Positions 1 to 7,737 of a stretch of 64,000 bases of DNA are shown here, in pieces. The first letter of the stretch is position 1. Every line of letters begins with the position of its first letter. This stretch comes from Gemella sp. (GTDB taxonomy: Bacteria > Bacillota > Bacilli > Staphylococcales > Gemellaceae). The notes below the pieces were generated by a model. The model was not told the origin of the DNA. It saw nothing but the letters and a program-made list of their open reading frames with translations, and did not search any database. Location of the stretch: the NCBI GenBank assembly GCA_030529855.1, contig JAUMWC010000005.1, positions 30,157-94,156 of the forward strand, in the 5' to 3' direction. The translations under genes were made by a program, and so were the position numbers.

Positions 1-56
1 ATATAGCTGGATTCTTAAAAGTAGCTGAAGCTATGTCAGCTCAAGGTTTAGTATAA
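1..56 (+). CDS. gdhA: C-terminal end of a probable glutamate dehydrogenase (partial)
   Basis: Only the last 17 codons are in the window, reading IAGFLKVAEAMSAQGLV and then TAA at 54-56. This tail closely resembles the C-terminus of NADP-dependent glutamate dehydrogenases (…ANIAGFxKVADAMxAQG…), which convert 2-oxoglutarate and ammonium to glutamate. A strong terminator follows directly, so it is the last gene of its transcript. The call rests on a short tail alone and could fail if the upstream sequence disagrees. Confidence 0.7.
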   Translation, partial: IAGFLKVAEAMSAQGLV

Positions 57-65
57 AATAAAAAA

Positions 66-99
66 AGGAGTTTGCGATAAAATAGCAAACTCTTTTTAT
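66..99 (+). terminator. Intrinsic terminator after gdhA
   Basis: GAGTTTGC (68-75) pairs with GCAAACTC (85-92) and is followed by a T-run. It separates the gdhA tail from the efflux operon promoter at 106. Confidence 0.9.
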
Positions 100-105
100 T
101 TTATC

Positions 106-134
106 TTGACAAGTGAGTAACCACTCACTATAAT
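106..134 (+). promoter_or_regulatory. Consensus promoter of the ABC efflux/TetR operon
   Basis: TTGACA (106-111), a 17-bp spacer and TATAAT (129-134) make a perfect sigma-A promoter. The whole spacer is occupied by a palindrome (112-129), so a bound repressor would block RNA polymerase. Confidence 0.93.
112..129. promoter_or_regulatory. Palindromic operator 1, probably for the TetR regulator at 2016
   Basis: AGTGAGT, 4-bp spacer AACC, ACTCACT: perfect 7-bp arms lying between the -35 and -10 boxes. TetR-family proteins usually bind such palindromes near their own operon promoter. The link to the TetR gene two cistrons downstream is inference. Confidence 0.8.
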
Positions 135-146
135 ATTAAATATAAG

Positions 147-162
147 GTGAGTGGAAACTCAC
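147..162. promoter_or_regulatory. Palindromic operator 2, same half-sites as operator 1
   Basis: GTGAGT, spacer GGAA, ACTCAC. It repeats the half-sites of 112-129, with a centre-to-centre distance of 34 bp (about three helical turns), and lies in the 5' leader just before the ribosome binding site. Confidence 0.8.
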
Positions 163-185
163 TTAAAATATTAAGGAGAAATAAA

Positions 186-905
186 ATGGAAAAATTAATT
201 GATTTACAAGATTTAAAAAAATCTTTTTCGAATCACCAAGTTTTAAAAGGTGTAACTTTTGAAGTCTTTTCTGGACAAATTGTAGGACTTATTGGTCCAT
301 CAGGTGCTGGGAAATCTACTTTAATAAAAACGTTGCTAGGTATGGAAAAAGCTGACGGAGGAAAGGCGCTTGTTCTATCTACGCAGATGCCGAATTTAAA
401 AATTTTATCAGAAATAGGATATATGGCTCAATCAGATGCCTTGTATGAATCTTTATCAGGAAGAGAAAATTTAGAATTTTTTGGTAAGATGAAAGGAATT
501 GGTAATGAACAGTTAAAAAATGAAATTGTTCACTTTGCTGAATTAGTAGAATTAACGAATTTTTTAGAAAAACCAGTGTCTAGTTATTCCGGTGGTATGA
601 AGAGAAGATTATCCTTAGCCATTGCTTTACTAGGGAAACCTAAATTATTAATTTTAGATGAACCAACAGTAGGGATAGATCCTTCGTTAAGAAGAAAAAT
701 TTGGGAAGAGTTAGATATTTTACGAAAAAATAATTGTGCTATTTTAGTAACAACTCACGTTATGGATGAGGCTGAATTAACAGATAAAGTTGCCTTTTTA
801 CTTAAAGGTAACATCATAGCTTTCAACACTCCAGAGGGATTAAAATCTGATTATGGTGTTGATACAATAGAAGATGCATTTTTAAAAGCAGAAGGAGTAT
901 TATAA
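186..905 (+). CDS. ABC-2 type efflux transporter, ATP-binding subunit
   Basis: A 239-residue ATPase that should power the permease encoded next. Visible motifs are Walker A GPSGAGKST (about 37-45), signature SSYSGGMKRR, Walker B LLILDEPTVGIDP and the H-loop VTTHVMDEAE. The start at 186 is chosen because AAGGAGAA lies at 173-180; the longer open frame from 147 begins inside operator 2 and has no Shine-Dalgarno. The order ATPase, ABC-2 permease, TetR is typical of drug or antimicrobial-peptide exporters. The substrate cannot be read from the sequence. Expression is probably repressed through the two palindromes upstream and released by a ligand of the TetR protein. Confidence 0.93.
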   Translation: MEKLIDLQDLKKSFSNHQVLKGVTFEVFSGQIVGLIGPSGAGKSTLIKTLLGMEKADGGKALVLSTQMPNLKILSEIGYMAQSDALYESLSGRENLEFFGKMKGIGNEQLKNEIVHFAELVELTNFLEKPVSSYSGGMKRRLSLAIALLGKPKLLILDEPTVGIDPSLRRKIWEELDILRKNNCAILVTTHVMDEAELTDKVAFLLKGNIIAFNTPEGLKSDYGVDTIEDAFLKAEGVL

Positions 906-906
906 T

Positions 907-2013
907 ATGAGAATTTTAGCAATTGCACAAAAAGTTTTTAGAGAATTAATACGCGATAAACGTACTATTGGATTGATGTTTGTTGCACCGATATTAATTA
1001 TGTGGTTAATGAATACAGCATTTTCAGCTAACACTAAAACAGAAGTTAATCTAGCAACAGTAGGTGTAGAGACTAAAATAGTTGAAACTATGAAGAATCT
1101 TGATAATGTTAGTGTAAATTCATATGAAGATAAAAGTAAGGCTGAATATGATTTATCTCAAGAAAAAGTAGATGCTATTATTGAAAGTAAAGGCGATAAT
1201 ATATATGATCTTGTATATTCTAACCGTGATGCTAGTAAAACAGCGATAAGTAAGCAAGTATTTTCTGGGTCTTTAACAAAGGCTGAAGTGGAGAAAGTTG
1301 TAGAGGGTGTAAAACAAGTAGCTAAAGCCAATCCATCTTTAGCAAAGAATTTATCACAGGATAAGCAAGAACCTACGATTAATGAAATTTATAATTATGG
1401 TGATGAAAATACAGGATTTATTACAAAAATGATTCCAGTATTAATGGGGTTCATAGTATTCTTCTTTGTATTTCTAGTATCGGGTATGGCTCTGTTAAAA
1501 GAAAGAACAACTGGAACACTAGATAGATTATTAGCAACACCTGTTAAACGTTCTGATATTATTTTTGGATATATGTTAAGTTATGGAGTGATTGCAGTAC
1601 TGCAGACTCTGGTAATTGTAACAGCAACAATATATCTATTGAATATTCAGGTTGTCGGAAGTGTTGCTAATGTAATTTTAGTAAACTTCATACTAGCAGT
1701 CGTTGCCTTATCATTTGGATTATTAATGTCTACATTAGCTAAATCTGAATTCCAAATGATGCAATTTTTACCAGTAATAGTAATGCCACAACTATTCTTT
1801 TCAGGACTTATTCCTTTAGAAAGTATGCCAGGCTGGGTTCAATCTTTAGCAAAAGTCTTGCCGTTATCATATTCAGGTAACGCCTTAAGTCAAGTAATTT
1901 TATGGGGAAGAGGATTGATAGATGTAAGTAATGATTTACTTATGTTAATTGCTTTTGTAGTTGTATTAACAGTGCTTAATATTATTTGCCTTAAACGTTA
2001 TCGTAAAGTATAA
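907..2013 (+). CDS. ABC-2 type efflux transporter, permease subunit
   Basis: A 368-residue membrane protein with the ABC-2 (YhgE/YbhR-like) layout: one N-terminal membrane segment (about 20-40), a long extracytoplasmic domain rich in charged residues (about 45-170), then five hydrophobic segments from about 175 to 360. The conserved LLKERTTGTLDRLLATPV stretch after the second membrane segment is the typical ABC-2 coupling region. It starts one base after the ATPase stop codon, indicating translational coupling. It is a probable exporter of a hydrophobic or cationic compound; the substrate is unknown. Confidence 0.92.
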   Translation: MRILAIAQKVFRELIRDKRTIGLMFVAPILIMWLMNTAFSANTKTEVNLATVGVETKIVETMKNLDNVSVNSYEDKSKAEYDLSQEKVDAIIESKGDNIYDLVYSNRDASKTAISKQVFSGSLTKAEVEKVVEGVKQVAKANPSLAKNLSQDKQEPTINEIYNYGDENTGFITKMIPVLMGFIVFFFVFLVSGMALLKERTTGTLDRLLATPVKRSDIIFGYMLSYGVIAVLQTLVIVTATIYLLNIQVVGSVANVILVNFILAVVALSFGLLMSTLAKSEFQMMQFLPVIVMPQLFFSGLIPLESMPGWVQSLAKVLPLSYSGNALSQVILWGRGLIDVSNDLLMLIAFVVVLTVLNIICLKRYRKV

Positions 2014-2015
2014 TA

Positions 2016-2648
2016 TTGGGTATGAATAAGTATAGTTATCCAAGTTACCAAGAATTATTAGAGAATATATCAATGCCACCAGGTAGGCGAAAAGTAATAC
2101 TTGCTTGTGTTAAATTATTTTCAAGTCAGGGTTATAATGCAACTACAACTGCACAAATATCTGAAGAAGCCGGAGTAAGTCAAGGAACAATTTTCAAATA
2201 TTTTAAAACCAAGGAAGATATTTTATTAGCTATTTGTGAGTCTATGGTTGAATTAGTAGGTATGCCTTTTGTGGAAAAAGTATCTAAATGTAATAATGTT
2301 GAAGAGCTGGTTTCTTTTATAGTTAATGACAGGATTGCTTTTGTAAAATCAAATCAAGAATTGATAAAAATATTTTTCCAAGAAACAATGATTTTACCTG
2401 TTTTAAGAAATAAAGTAGAAGATTTATTTAGACAACAAGCTCCGAAAATAATAGAGGCCTTGAACAAGATATTATTGAATGATGAGAGTCTTGATAATAC
2501 TTTGACACATGTAGAACAAATAAGAGCTATATTAGCACCATTATTCATTTATGGATTTCAAAGGTTTATCCTTGGTTTACCTACAATGGATGAAGAGGCT
2601 GATTTGAAGTCAATTGAAAAACAAATATTAAAAGTATTACGTTCATAA
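2016..2648 (+). CDS. TetR-family transcriptional regulator of the efflux operon
   Basis: A 208-210-residue protein with an N-terminal TetR helix-turn-helix: GRRKVILACVKLFSSQGY, then TTAQISEEAGVSQGTIFKYF (about 22-62). The C-terminal ligand domain is variable and uninformative. It follows the permease by two bases. The frame opens with TTG at 2016, but ATG at 2022 is equally possible; no strong Shine-Dalgarno is visible, suggesting coupling to permease translation. It is the probable repressor that binds the two GTGAGT/ACTCAC palindromes at 112-129 and 147-162, so the operon would be autoregulated. That pairing is inferred from synteny. Confidence 0.92.
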   Translation: MGMNKYSYPSYQELLENISMPPGRRKVILACVKLFSSQGYNATTTAQISEEAGVSQGTIFKYFKTKEDILLAICESMVELVGMPFVEKVSKCNNVEELVSFIVNDRIAFVKSNQELIKIFFQETMILPVLRNKVEDLFRQQAPKIIEALNKILLNDESLDNTLTHVEQIRAILAPLFIYGFQRFILGLPTMDEEADLKSIEKQILKVLRS

Positions 2649-2690
2649 AATAATACCCTAAAGAAATAAACTTTAGGGTATTATTTTATT
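2647..2690. terminator. Bidirectional terminator between convergent genes
   Basis: AATAATACCCTAAAG (2649-2663) pairs with CTTTAGGGTATTATT (2671-2685), with A and T runs on both sides. It serves the TetR gene (+) and the DJ-1 gene (-), and overlaps the end of the latter. Confidence 0.92.
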
Positions 2691-3243
2691 TTTTATGTAG
2701 CATTGCTTTAGCAATTGTGTCACTTGTTTCTTGATCAGTTAGTTGAGCAAGAAGTGTTAATGAGAAATCTAGTGCTAATCCAGGTCCAGAACCTGTAATC
2801 ATATTACCATCAACTACAACTGTTGATTCTGAATAAGATTTGAAGTCCATATCTTTTTCGAATCCAGGGTAGCAAGTTATATTTTTATCTTTTGTAAGTC
2901 CAGCTCTATTTAAGATGATAGGAGCTGCGCAAATTGCTGATACCAATTTACCTGATTCATTCATTTCTTGGTAGAAGTTTATAATTTTATCATTATTTTT
3001 TAGGTTTTCTGCTCCTGGCATACCACCTGGTACAAAGATTGCATCGTAGTCTAGTATAGATGTAATTTCGTTGATTTTCTTATCTACTAAAATTTTTACA
3101 TTACGTGAACTAGAAACGAAGTCTGCATTGTTTGCTGAAATTAAGTCAACTTCAAGCCCACCACGTCTTAATACATCGATAGGTGTAAGTAATTCTATTT
3201 CTTCAAATCCGTTATCTGCGAAAACTGCTATTTTTTTAGTCAT
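2686..3243 (-). CDS. DJ-1/PfpI family protein
   Basis: A 185-residue protein of the DJ-1/ThiJ/PfpI superfamily (YajL-like size). The N-terminus shows GFEEIE with the conserved Glu (14/15). The nucleophile elbow is SAICAAP with Cys105, and GSGPG lies near the end. Family members act as glyoxalase- or deglycase-like enzymes, chaperones or oxidative-stress sensors; which applies here cannot be told. It begins one base after the stop of the amidotransferase gene, so the two form an operon transcribed from about 4029. Confidence 0.9.
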   Translation of the reverse strand: MTKKIAVFADNGFEEIELLTPIDVLRRGGLEVDLISANNADFVSSSRNVKILVDKKINEITSILDYDAIFVPGGMPGAENLKNNDKIINFYQEMNESGKLVSAICAAPIILNRAGLTKDKNITCYPGFEKDMDFKSYSESTVVVDGNMITGSGPGLALDFSLTLLAQLTDQETSDTIAKAMLHKK

Positions 3244-3244
3244 A

Positions 3245-3976
3245 TTAAAGTCCTCTCTTACATTCCATTACAAAATCTTTAAATAATTTTTGAGATGCTT
3301 CGTGTTTGTCTTGAAGTAAGGCTTCTGGGTGCCATTGTACTGCAAGGATATATTGGCTAGGTATTTCTGATTCTATAGCTTCTATCAAGCCGTCAGAAGC
3401 AAATGCTGTTGCTTTAAGATTGATACCTAGAGTTTTAACTGCTTGGTGGTGAAGGCTGTTGATTGTTGAAGTATCACCAAGTATTTTATTTATTCTAGAA
3501 TCTTTTGTTGTTTTTACAGTGTGGCTAATATACTTAAGGTGAGTATCTTGCCAGTGTTTTATTGGATCAACGTTAACATATTTCATATCTTGGTAAAGAG
3601 TCCCACCTAGTGCAACGTTAATTATTTGGAGTCCTCTACAAATTCCAAAAATTGGTTTTTGTAATTTAAGCATTTCTTTTATAATTTCTATTTCAAAGGC
3701 ATCTCTTCTTGCTAAGGTTTGTCCTAGTTTAGGATTAGGTTCTTCTCCGTAAAATAAAGGAGAAACATCTTGTCCACCAGCTAGAAGAAGACCGTCTATT
3801 ATGTTGGCATATTTTCTTACAGATTCCATATTATTAATTGGTATGATAACAGGATCTCCACCAGCTTCGGAGATTGCGTTGATATTATCAGTAGCAGTGT
3901 AAGTGATTTGAAGTTTGTTTAACACTTCATATTCATCGTTAATTTGGTTACTTATTATTCCGATTATGGGTTTCAT
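3245..3976 (-). CDS. Class-I glutamine amidotransferase-like hydrolase (peptidase C26)
   Basis: A 243-residue protein resembling gamma-glutamyl-GABA hydrolase (PuuD) and related C26 hydrolases. The catalytic triad is visible: Cys113 in GICRGLQ, and His216 and Glu218 in VQWHPEA. It probably cleaves a gamma-glutamyl amide. The start at 3976 has a good GGGAG Shine-Dalgarno; the frame extends upstream to 4009, but that extension lies inside a palindrome. It is first in a two-gene operon with the DJ-1 gene. Confidence 0.88.
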   Translation of the reverse strand: MKPIIGIISNQINDEYEVLNKLQITYTATDNINAISEAGGDPVIIPINNMESVRKYANIIDGLLLAGGQDVSPLFYGEEPNPKLGQTLARRDAFEIEIIKEMLKLQKPIFGICRGLQIINVALGGTLYQDMKYVNVDPIKHWQDTHLKYISHTVKTTKDSRINKILGDTSTINSLHHQAVKTLGINLKATAFASDGLIEAIESEIPSQYILAVQWHPEALLQDKHEASQKLFKDFVMECKRGL

Positions 3977-3991
3977 AACATCTCCCTTTCT

Positions 3992-4009
3992 TTGAAAATA
4001 TATTTTCAA
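3992..4009. promoter_or_regulatory. Perfect 18-bp palindrome in the leader of the C26/DJ-1 operon
   Basis: TTGAAAATA joined directly to TATTTTCAA, between the minus-strand promoter and the Shine-Dalgarno. It is a possible operator; the binding protein is unknown and AT-richness lowers its significance. Confidence 0.5.
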
Positions 4010-4028
4010 TTATTAATATATTAGACTA

Positions 4029-4057
4029 ATTATAAAGAAAAAATCATATAAATTCAA
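4029..4057 (-). promoter_or_regulatory. Promoter of the C26/DJ-1 operon
   Basis: On the minus strand: TTGAAT (4052-4057), 17-bp spacer, TATAAT (4029-4034). Confidence 0.8.
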
Positions 4058-4172
4058 GCAACGGATTGTGAAACTAAACTATAATTTATTAAAGAAAAAA
4101 ATTTTTATATTTCCTAATGCTTGATATGAAAAGATTGTTAAGTATTTGTTAAAAAAATGGCTTATTTTCTTG

Positions 4173-4201
4173 TTGACTAAGGGGGAGGAAATATATATAA
4201 T
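4173..4201 (+). promoter_or_regulatory. Promoter of the deoxynucleoside kinase gene
   Basis: TTGACT (4173-4178), 17-bp spacer, TATAAT (4196-4201). The rest of 4058-4245 is AT-rich and holds nothing else I can support. Confidence 0.82.
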
Positions 4202-4245
4202 TATTAAAGTATTAACAGAAAAAATAATTTAGAAAAGAGAATCAA

Positions 4246-4872
4246 ATGATGCTAGTATTAGGTGGAACAGTTGGAAGTGGAAAGTCAACTGTAAGTAAGA
4301 GATTATCCGATGAACTGGGTACTAAATTAATGATAGAACCAGTAGAAGACAACCCGATTTTAGATAAATATTATGATGACCGTAAACGTTATGGTTTCTT
4401 ATTACAAATTTACTTCTTAAATAAAAGATTTAAGTTAATAAAAGAAGCTTTTGATAATGATAATAATGTACTGGATAGATCTATATATGAAGATGCATTA
4501 TTTGCTCTGATTAATCATGAAGATGGAAATATGAGTGAAGAAGAATACAATACTTATATTGAACTATTAGATAACATGATGGAAGAGATAGATGGACTTC
4601 CTAAAAAATCTCCAGATTTATTAATTTATCTTGATGTAACTTTTGATAAAATGATGGCTAATATCAAAAAGCGTGGTCGTCCATATGAGCAATGTGAGCC
4701 TGGAAGTGATTTATACGATTACTATCAAAGAATGCACAGTAAGTATGCAGGATGGTATGAAGCTTACGACAAAGGGCCGAAAATCAAAATTGATATGAAT
4801 AATTTAGATGTTAATAAAGAAGAAGATTGGCAAATTGTTTTTGATCAAATCAAAACTAAATTAAATATCTAG
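4246..4872 (+). CDS. Deoxynucleoside kinase (dAK/dGK family)
   Basis: A 208-residue salvage kinase phosphorylating deoxynucleosides to dNMPs with ATP. Walker A is GGTVGSGKSTVSK (about 6-18). The nucleoside-binding motif DRSIYEDALF, the LIYLDV strand and the lid-like IKKRGRPYEQ stretch all match the Drosophila-dNK/Bacillus dGK-dCK family. Substrate preference (dA, dG or dC) is not resolvable. Tandem ATG codons at 4246 and 4249 are both possible starts; the Shine-Dalgarno is weak (AAAGAGAA). It is a monocistronic unit with its own promoter and terminator. Confidence 0.92.
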   Translation: MMLVLGGTVGSGKSTVSKRLSDELGTKLMIEPVEDNPILDKYYDDRKRYGFLLQIYFLNKRFKLIKEAFDNDNNVLDRSIYEDALFALINHEDGNMSEEEYNTYIELLDNMMEEIDGLPKKSPDLLIYLDVTFDKMMANIKKRGRPYEQCEPGSDLYDYYQRMHSKYAGWYEAYDKGPKIKIDMNNLDVNKEEDWQIVFDQIKTKLNI

Positions 4873-4876
4873 TAAA

Positions 4877-4911
4877 AAAAAAAGATGTACTCACTTGAGT
4901 ACATCTTTTTA
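4877..4911 (+). terminator. Terminator of the deoxynucleoside kinase gene
   Basis: AAAGATGTACTC (4881-4892) pairs with GAGTACATCTTT (4897-4908), A-run before and T-run after. Confidence 0.93.
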
Positions 4912-5013
4912 TGATAATAAGCTAAAAATTACATAGATAGCCACGTTAAGTAGTATAATTCCACCACATGTCCATAGTAAAAGTCTTTTTAATTTTTCGT
5001 AATCTAAATTCAT
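4909..5013 (-). CDS. Possible small membrane protein, perhaps a decayed gene
   Basis: A 34-codon minus-strand frame starting MNLDYEKLKRLLLW and ending in a hydrophobic helix (IILLNVAIYVIFSLLS). The same frame stays open upstream to about 5136 and there encodes a second hydrophobic segment, but without a usable start codon and running into the ychF promoter. It may be a short single-helix protein, or the remains of a two-helix one. No Shine-Dalgarno is visible before the ATG at 5013. The remainder of 4912-5134 shows nothing else. Confidence 0.3.
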   Translation of the reverse strand: MNLDYEKLKRLLLWTCGGIILLNVAIYVIFSLLS

Positions 5014-5134
5014 TTTTGTATTATGCGAAACAAGAGTTTCACAAAACTCCTTTTTAAATAGTGTATAGTTAAATAATAGTATATTTATTGTAATAAGTAA
5101 AATAATAATATTAGATGCTAGAAAAGAAAAAGTA

Positions 5135-5143
5135 TGTTATAAT
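5135..5143 (+). promoter_or_regulatory. Extended -10 promoter of ychF
   Basis: TGTTATAAT (TGn plus TATAAT at 5138-5143). No good -35 box lies at the usual spacing. Confidence 0.7.
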
Positions 5144-5178
5144 ATTTTAGATTAATTTAAAATTTTAGGAGAAATAAA

Positions 5179-6279
5179 ATGGCATTAACAGCAGGAATAG
5201 TAGGATTACCAAACGTAGGTAAATCAACATTATTTAACGCAATTACAAAGGCAGGAGCTTTAGCAGCTAACTATCCTTTCGCGACAATCGATCCAAACGT
5301 AGGGAGTGTATTAGTTCCAGACGAAAGATTAAACAAATTAACAGAATTAGTAGAACCTAAAAAGACAGTTCCAACATCTTTTGAGTTTACTGATATCGCT
5401 GGTATCGTAAAAGGTGCATCTAAAGGTGAAGGTCTAGGAAACAAATTCCTTAGCCACATCCGTGAAGTAGATGCAATTTGCCAAGTAGTTAGATGTTTTG
5501 AAGATGAGAACATTACTCACGTAGCAGGTGGAGTAGACCCAATCTATGATATCGAAGTAATTAACTTAGAGTTAGTTCTAGCAGATCTTGAAAGTGTTGA
5601 AAAACGTATCGGTCGTGTAGAAAAAATGGCTAGACAAAAAGATAAAGATGCAGTAGCAGAGCTTGCTGTTTTAGAAAAAGTACGTGATGTATTAAAAGAA
5701 GATAAACCAGCACGTGTTTTAGAATTTGATAAAGAAGAAGCTAAAATCGCAAAAGGATTACACTTACTAACTTTAAAACCAATGCTTTATGTAGCTAACG
5801 TATCAGAAGATGAATTAGGAAACGAAGATTCTAATAAACACTTACAAGCAGTACGTGAATTTGCAGCTGCAGAAGGTTCAGAAGTAATTGTAGTATGTGC
5901 TAAGATTGAAGAAGAAATGGCTTCATTAGAAGATGAAGAAAAAGAAATGTTCCTAGAAGAATTAGGAATTAAAGAGTCGGGATTAGACCAATTAATTAAG
6001 GCATCTTACTCATTATTAGGATTAGCAACTTACTTCACAGCAGGGGTACAAGAAGTGCGTGCTTGGACATTCAGAAAAGGAATGCTTGCACCAGAATGTG
6101 CTGGTATCATTCACTCTGACTTTGAGCGTGGATTTATTCGTGCAGAAACAGTATCTTACGAAGATTTAGTAGAATACGGATCAATGCCTAAAGCAAAAGA
6201 AGCAGGTAAAGTAAGACTAGAAGGAAAAGAATACGAAGTTAAAGATGGAGACATCATGTTATTCAGATTTAACGTTTAG
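5179..6279 (+). CDS. ychF: Redox-regulated/ribosome-associated ATPase YchF (OLA1 family)
   Basis: A 366-residue TRAFAC P-loop protein of the Obg-like OLA1/YchF family, the usual length. Walker A GLPNVGKST is at 9-17, switch region FTDIAGIVKGASKGEGLGN at about 70-88, a helical domain in the middle, and a C-terminal TGS domain (about 280-364, ending KDGDIMLFRFNV). YchF binds the 70S ribosome and prefers ATP over GTP. Start has TAGGAG a few bases upstream. It stands alone between an extended -10 promoter and a strong terminator. Confidence 0.97.
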   Translation: MALTAGIVGLPNVGKSTLFNAITKAGALAANYPFATIDPNVGSVLVPDERLNKLTELVEPKKTVPTSFEFTDIAGIVKGASKGEGLGNKFLSHIREVDAICQVVRCFEDENITHVAGGVDPIYDIEVINLELVLADLESVEKRIGRVEKMARQKDKDAVAELAVLEKVRDVLKEDKPARVLEFDKEEAKIAKGLHLLTLKPMLYVANVSEDELGNEDSNKHLQAVREFAAAEGSEVIVVCAKIEEEMASLEDEEKEMFLEELGIKESGLDQLIKASYSLLGLATYFTAGVQEVRAWTFRKGMLAPECAGIIHSDFERGFIRAETVSYEDLVEYGSMPKAKEAGKVRLEGKEYEVKDGDIMLFRFNV

Positions 6280-6290
6280 AGTTAGTTGAA

Positions 6291-6321
6291 AAATCACAAA
6301 CATCAAGTTTGTGATTTTTTT
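6291..6321 (+). terminator. Terminator of ychF
   Basis: AAATCACAAAC (6291-6301) pairs with GTTTGTGATTT (6307-6317), then T-run. Flanking GTTAGT/ACTAAC extends the symmetry. Confidence 0.92.
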
Positions 6322-6334
6322 ACTAACTTTTGTG

Positions 6335-6415
6335 CAGAAAAAAATGTCCCGTGGACAATTTTTCTGTGAACCTTCGGTAGTTAGGAGAGCCACAAACGGA
6401 AGTTTGTGGTTTTTT
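6335..6415 (+). other. Second hairpin cluster ending in a terminator-like stem
   Basis: Two more stems follow the ychF terminator. The first is CAGAAAAA..TGTCC (6335-6349) with GGACA..TTTTTCTG (6353-6366). The second is CCACAAAC (6390-6397) with GTTTGTGG (6402-6409), a GGAA tetraloop and six T. The second stem nearly repeats the ychF terminator stem. It could be a backup terminator or the end of a small RNA. The rest of the gap to 6590 shows no gene I can support. Confidence 0.5.
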
Positions 6416-6590
6416 GTATACATGTTTGCAAGTTTTTTGGAGAAAATCGACAGGGAGATGATATAAAAAATATTGCAGATATAATATTTATACTTAAGGT
6501 TATAGGATTGGATATAGTATCTGTATTGTAGCACTCACCTTCTAAAACTATATTATAACAATAACTCATATATTTATAAGTGAAATAGTA

Positions 6591-6619
6591 TTGACAAGTC
6601 TGTACTGTATTGTTATAAT
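6591..6619 (+). promoter_or_regulatory. Promoter of the AEC carrier/2-hydroxyacid dehydrogenase pair
   Basis: TTGACA (6591-6596), 17-bp spacer, TATAAT (6614-6619), preceded by TGT. Related stretches CTGTATTGTA (about 6521), CTGTACTGTATTGTTA (about 6599) and CTGTAATACAACAATA (about 6625) surround it and could be regulator sites. Confidence 0.85.
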
Positions 6620-6668
6620 AATATCTGTAATACAACAATATCAAAAAAAAATAAAAGGAGGCTTTACC

Positions 6669-7700
6669 ATGGAAAACATGAGTAAAATAATTTTATCAGA
6701 TACCTTTTTAGGTGCTATCTTTTCAACTATATCAATTATTTTAATTGGGTACTATATTAGAAAGAAAAATATAGTTGGAGAAAATGCTGGAAAAGTATTA
6801 AGTAATATTATGCTATCTGTTACATTACCAGCTTTAGCTTTCCAAGCATTTATGACAAATATCACAAAAGAAACATTCACAACAGGATTAAACGTATTTA
6901 TTTTTGGATTTATTGCATATGTGATATTAATATTCTTAGGTGAATTGATTTTTGTTAAAATCAAAGGTGATAAAAAGACAACGATGTCAGTTTTAACTAC
7001 ATTTGGTTCTACAACATTCTTTGGGATACCAATTATTAACGGATTCTTAGGAGCTGCTGGAACACTTTATGCTAATATTTTTAATATTGCTTACCGTGTG
7101 TTCTTATATTCTTATGGGTTAATAAGAATGAGTGGTACAAAATTTGAGAAAAAAAATCTTAAATCAATTTTCGGGAATCCGATAATTATTGCTACATTTG
7201 TAGGTTTAATTATTTGGATGTTCCAAAAACAAATGCCTCAAGTATCATTTGTTGAAAATGGAAAAGAAGTGACATACGCATTTTTACGTATCGATAAAAC
7301 AGTACCTTGGTTATTTGCGGCTATTAAATATTTAAGTGGATTATCTTCGCCGATGGCTTGGCTTGCTATAGGTATTACTTTAGGAAATATTAAATTAGGA
7401 GCAGCTGTTAAGGATAAATTAGTATGGTTCTACAGCTTTGCAAAATTAATGTTAGTACCAGCAATTTTTGTAGCTATAATCTTAGTTATCAAACCAATCT
7501 TACCAATGAGCTATGAAGCAGTGATGGCTATAATTATTATGTTAGCAACACCACCAGCAACAGTAGCAGTAGCATATGCTATTAAATATGAAAAAGAACC
7601 ATTATTAGCAAGTAATGCTTCATTATTATCAACAGTATTAGCAGTAGCGGCTATCATATTCTGGATTATAGTTGGTACAGCACTAAAAGGATTCTTTTAA
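6669..7700 (+). CDS. AEC family membrane transporter (auxin efflux carrier/malate permease-like)
   Basis: A 343-residue protein with about ten membrane segments and the AEC-family layout: an N-terminal half (…LSNIMLSVTLPALAFQAF…) and a C-terminal half (…MAIIIMLATPPATVAVAYAIKYE…LLSTVLAV) with the broken helices typical of this fold. Bacterial members carry malate, lactate or other organic acids. The start at 6669 follows AAAAGGAGG (6653-6661); the open frame from 6591 begins inside the promoter and is not used. It lies just upstream of a D-2-hydroxyacid dehydrogenase, which suggests a 2-hydroxy- or 2-oxo-acid substrate (inference). Confidence 0.88.
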   Translation: MENMSKIILSDTFLGAIFSTISIILIGYYIRKKNIVGENAGKVLSNIMLSVTLPALAFQAFMTNITKETFTTGLNVFIFGFIAYVILIFLGELIFVKIKGDKKTTMSVLTTFGSTTFFGIPIINGFLGAAGTLYANIFNIAYRVFLYSYGLIRMSGTKFEKKNLKSIFGNPIIIATFVGLIIWMFQKQMPQVSFVENGKEVTYAFLRIDKTVPWLFAAIKYLSGLSSPMAWLAIGITLGNIKLGAAVKDKLVWFYSFAKLMLVPAIFVAIILVIKPILPMSYEAVMAIIIMLATPPATVAVAYAIKYEKEPLLASNASLLSTVLAVAAIIFWIIVGTALKGFF

Positions 7701-7737
7701 TTAAAATTTTATTTAGTTATTTTTAAGGAGAAGCATA

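Noticed and set aside
6259..6644. Overlapping minus-strand frames of 87-91 codons
   Set aside because: They run through two terminator stems and the AEC promoter, have odd composition and no good ribosome binding site.
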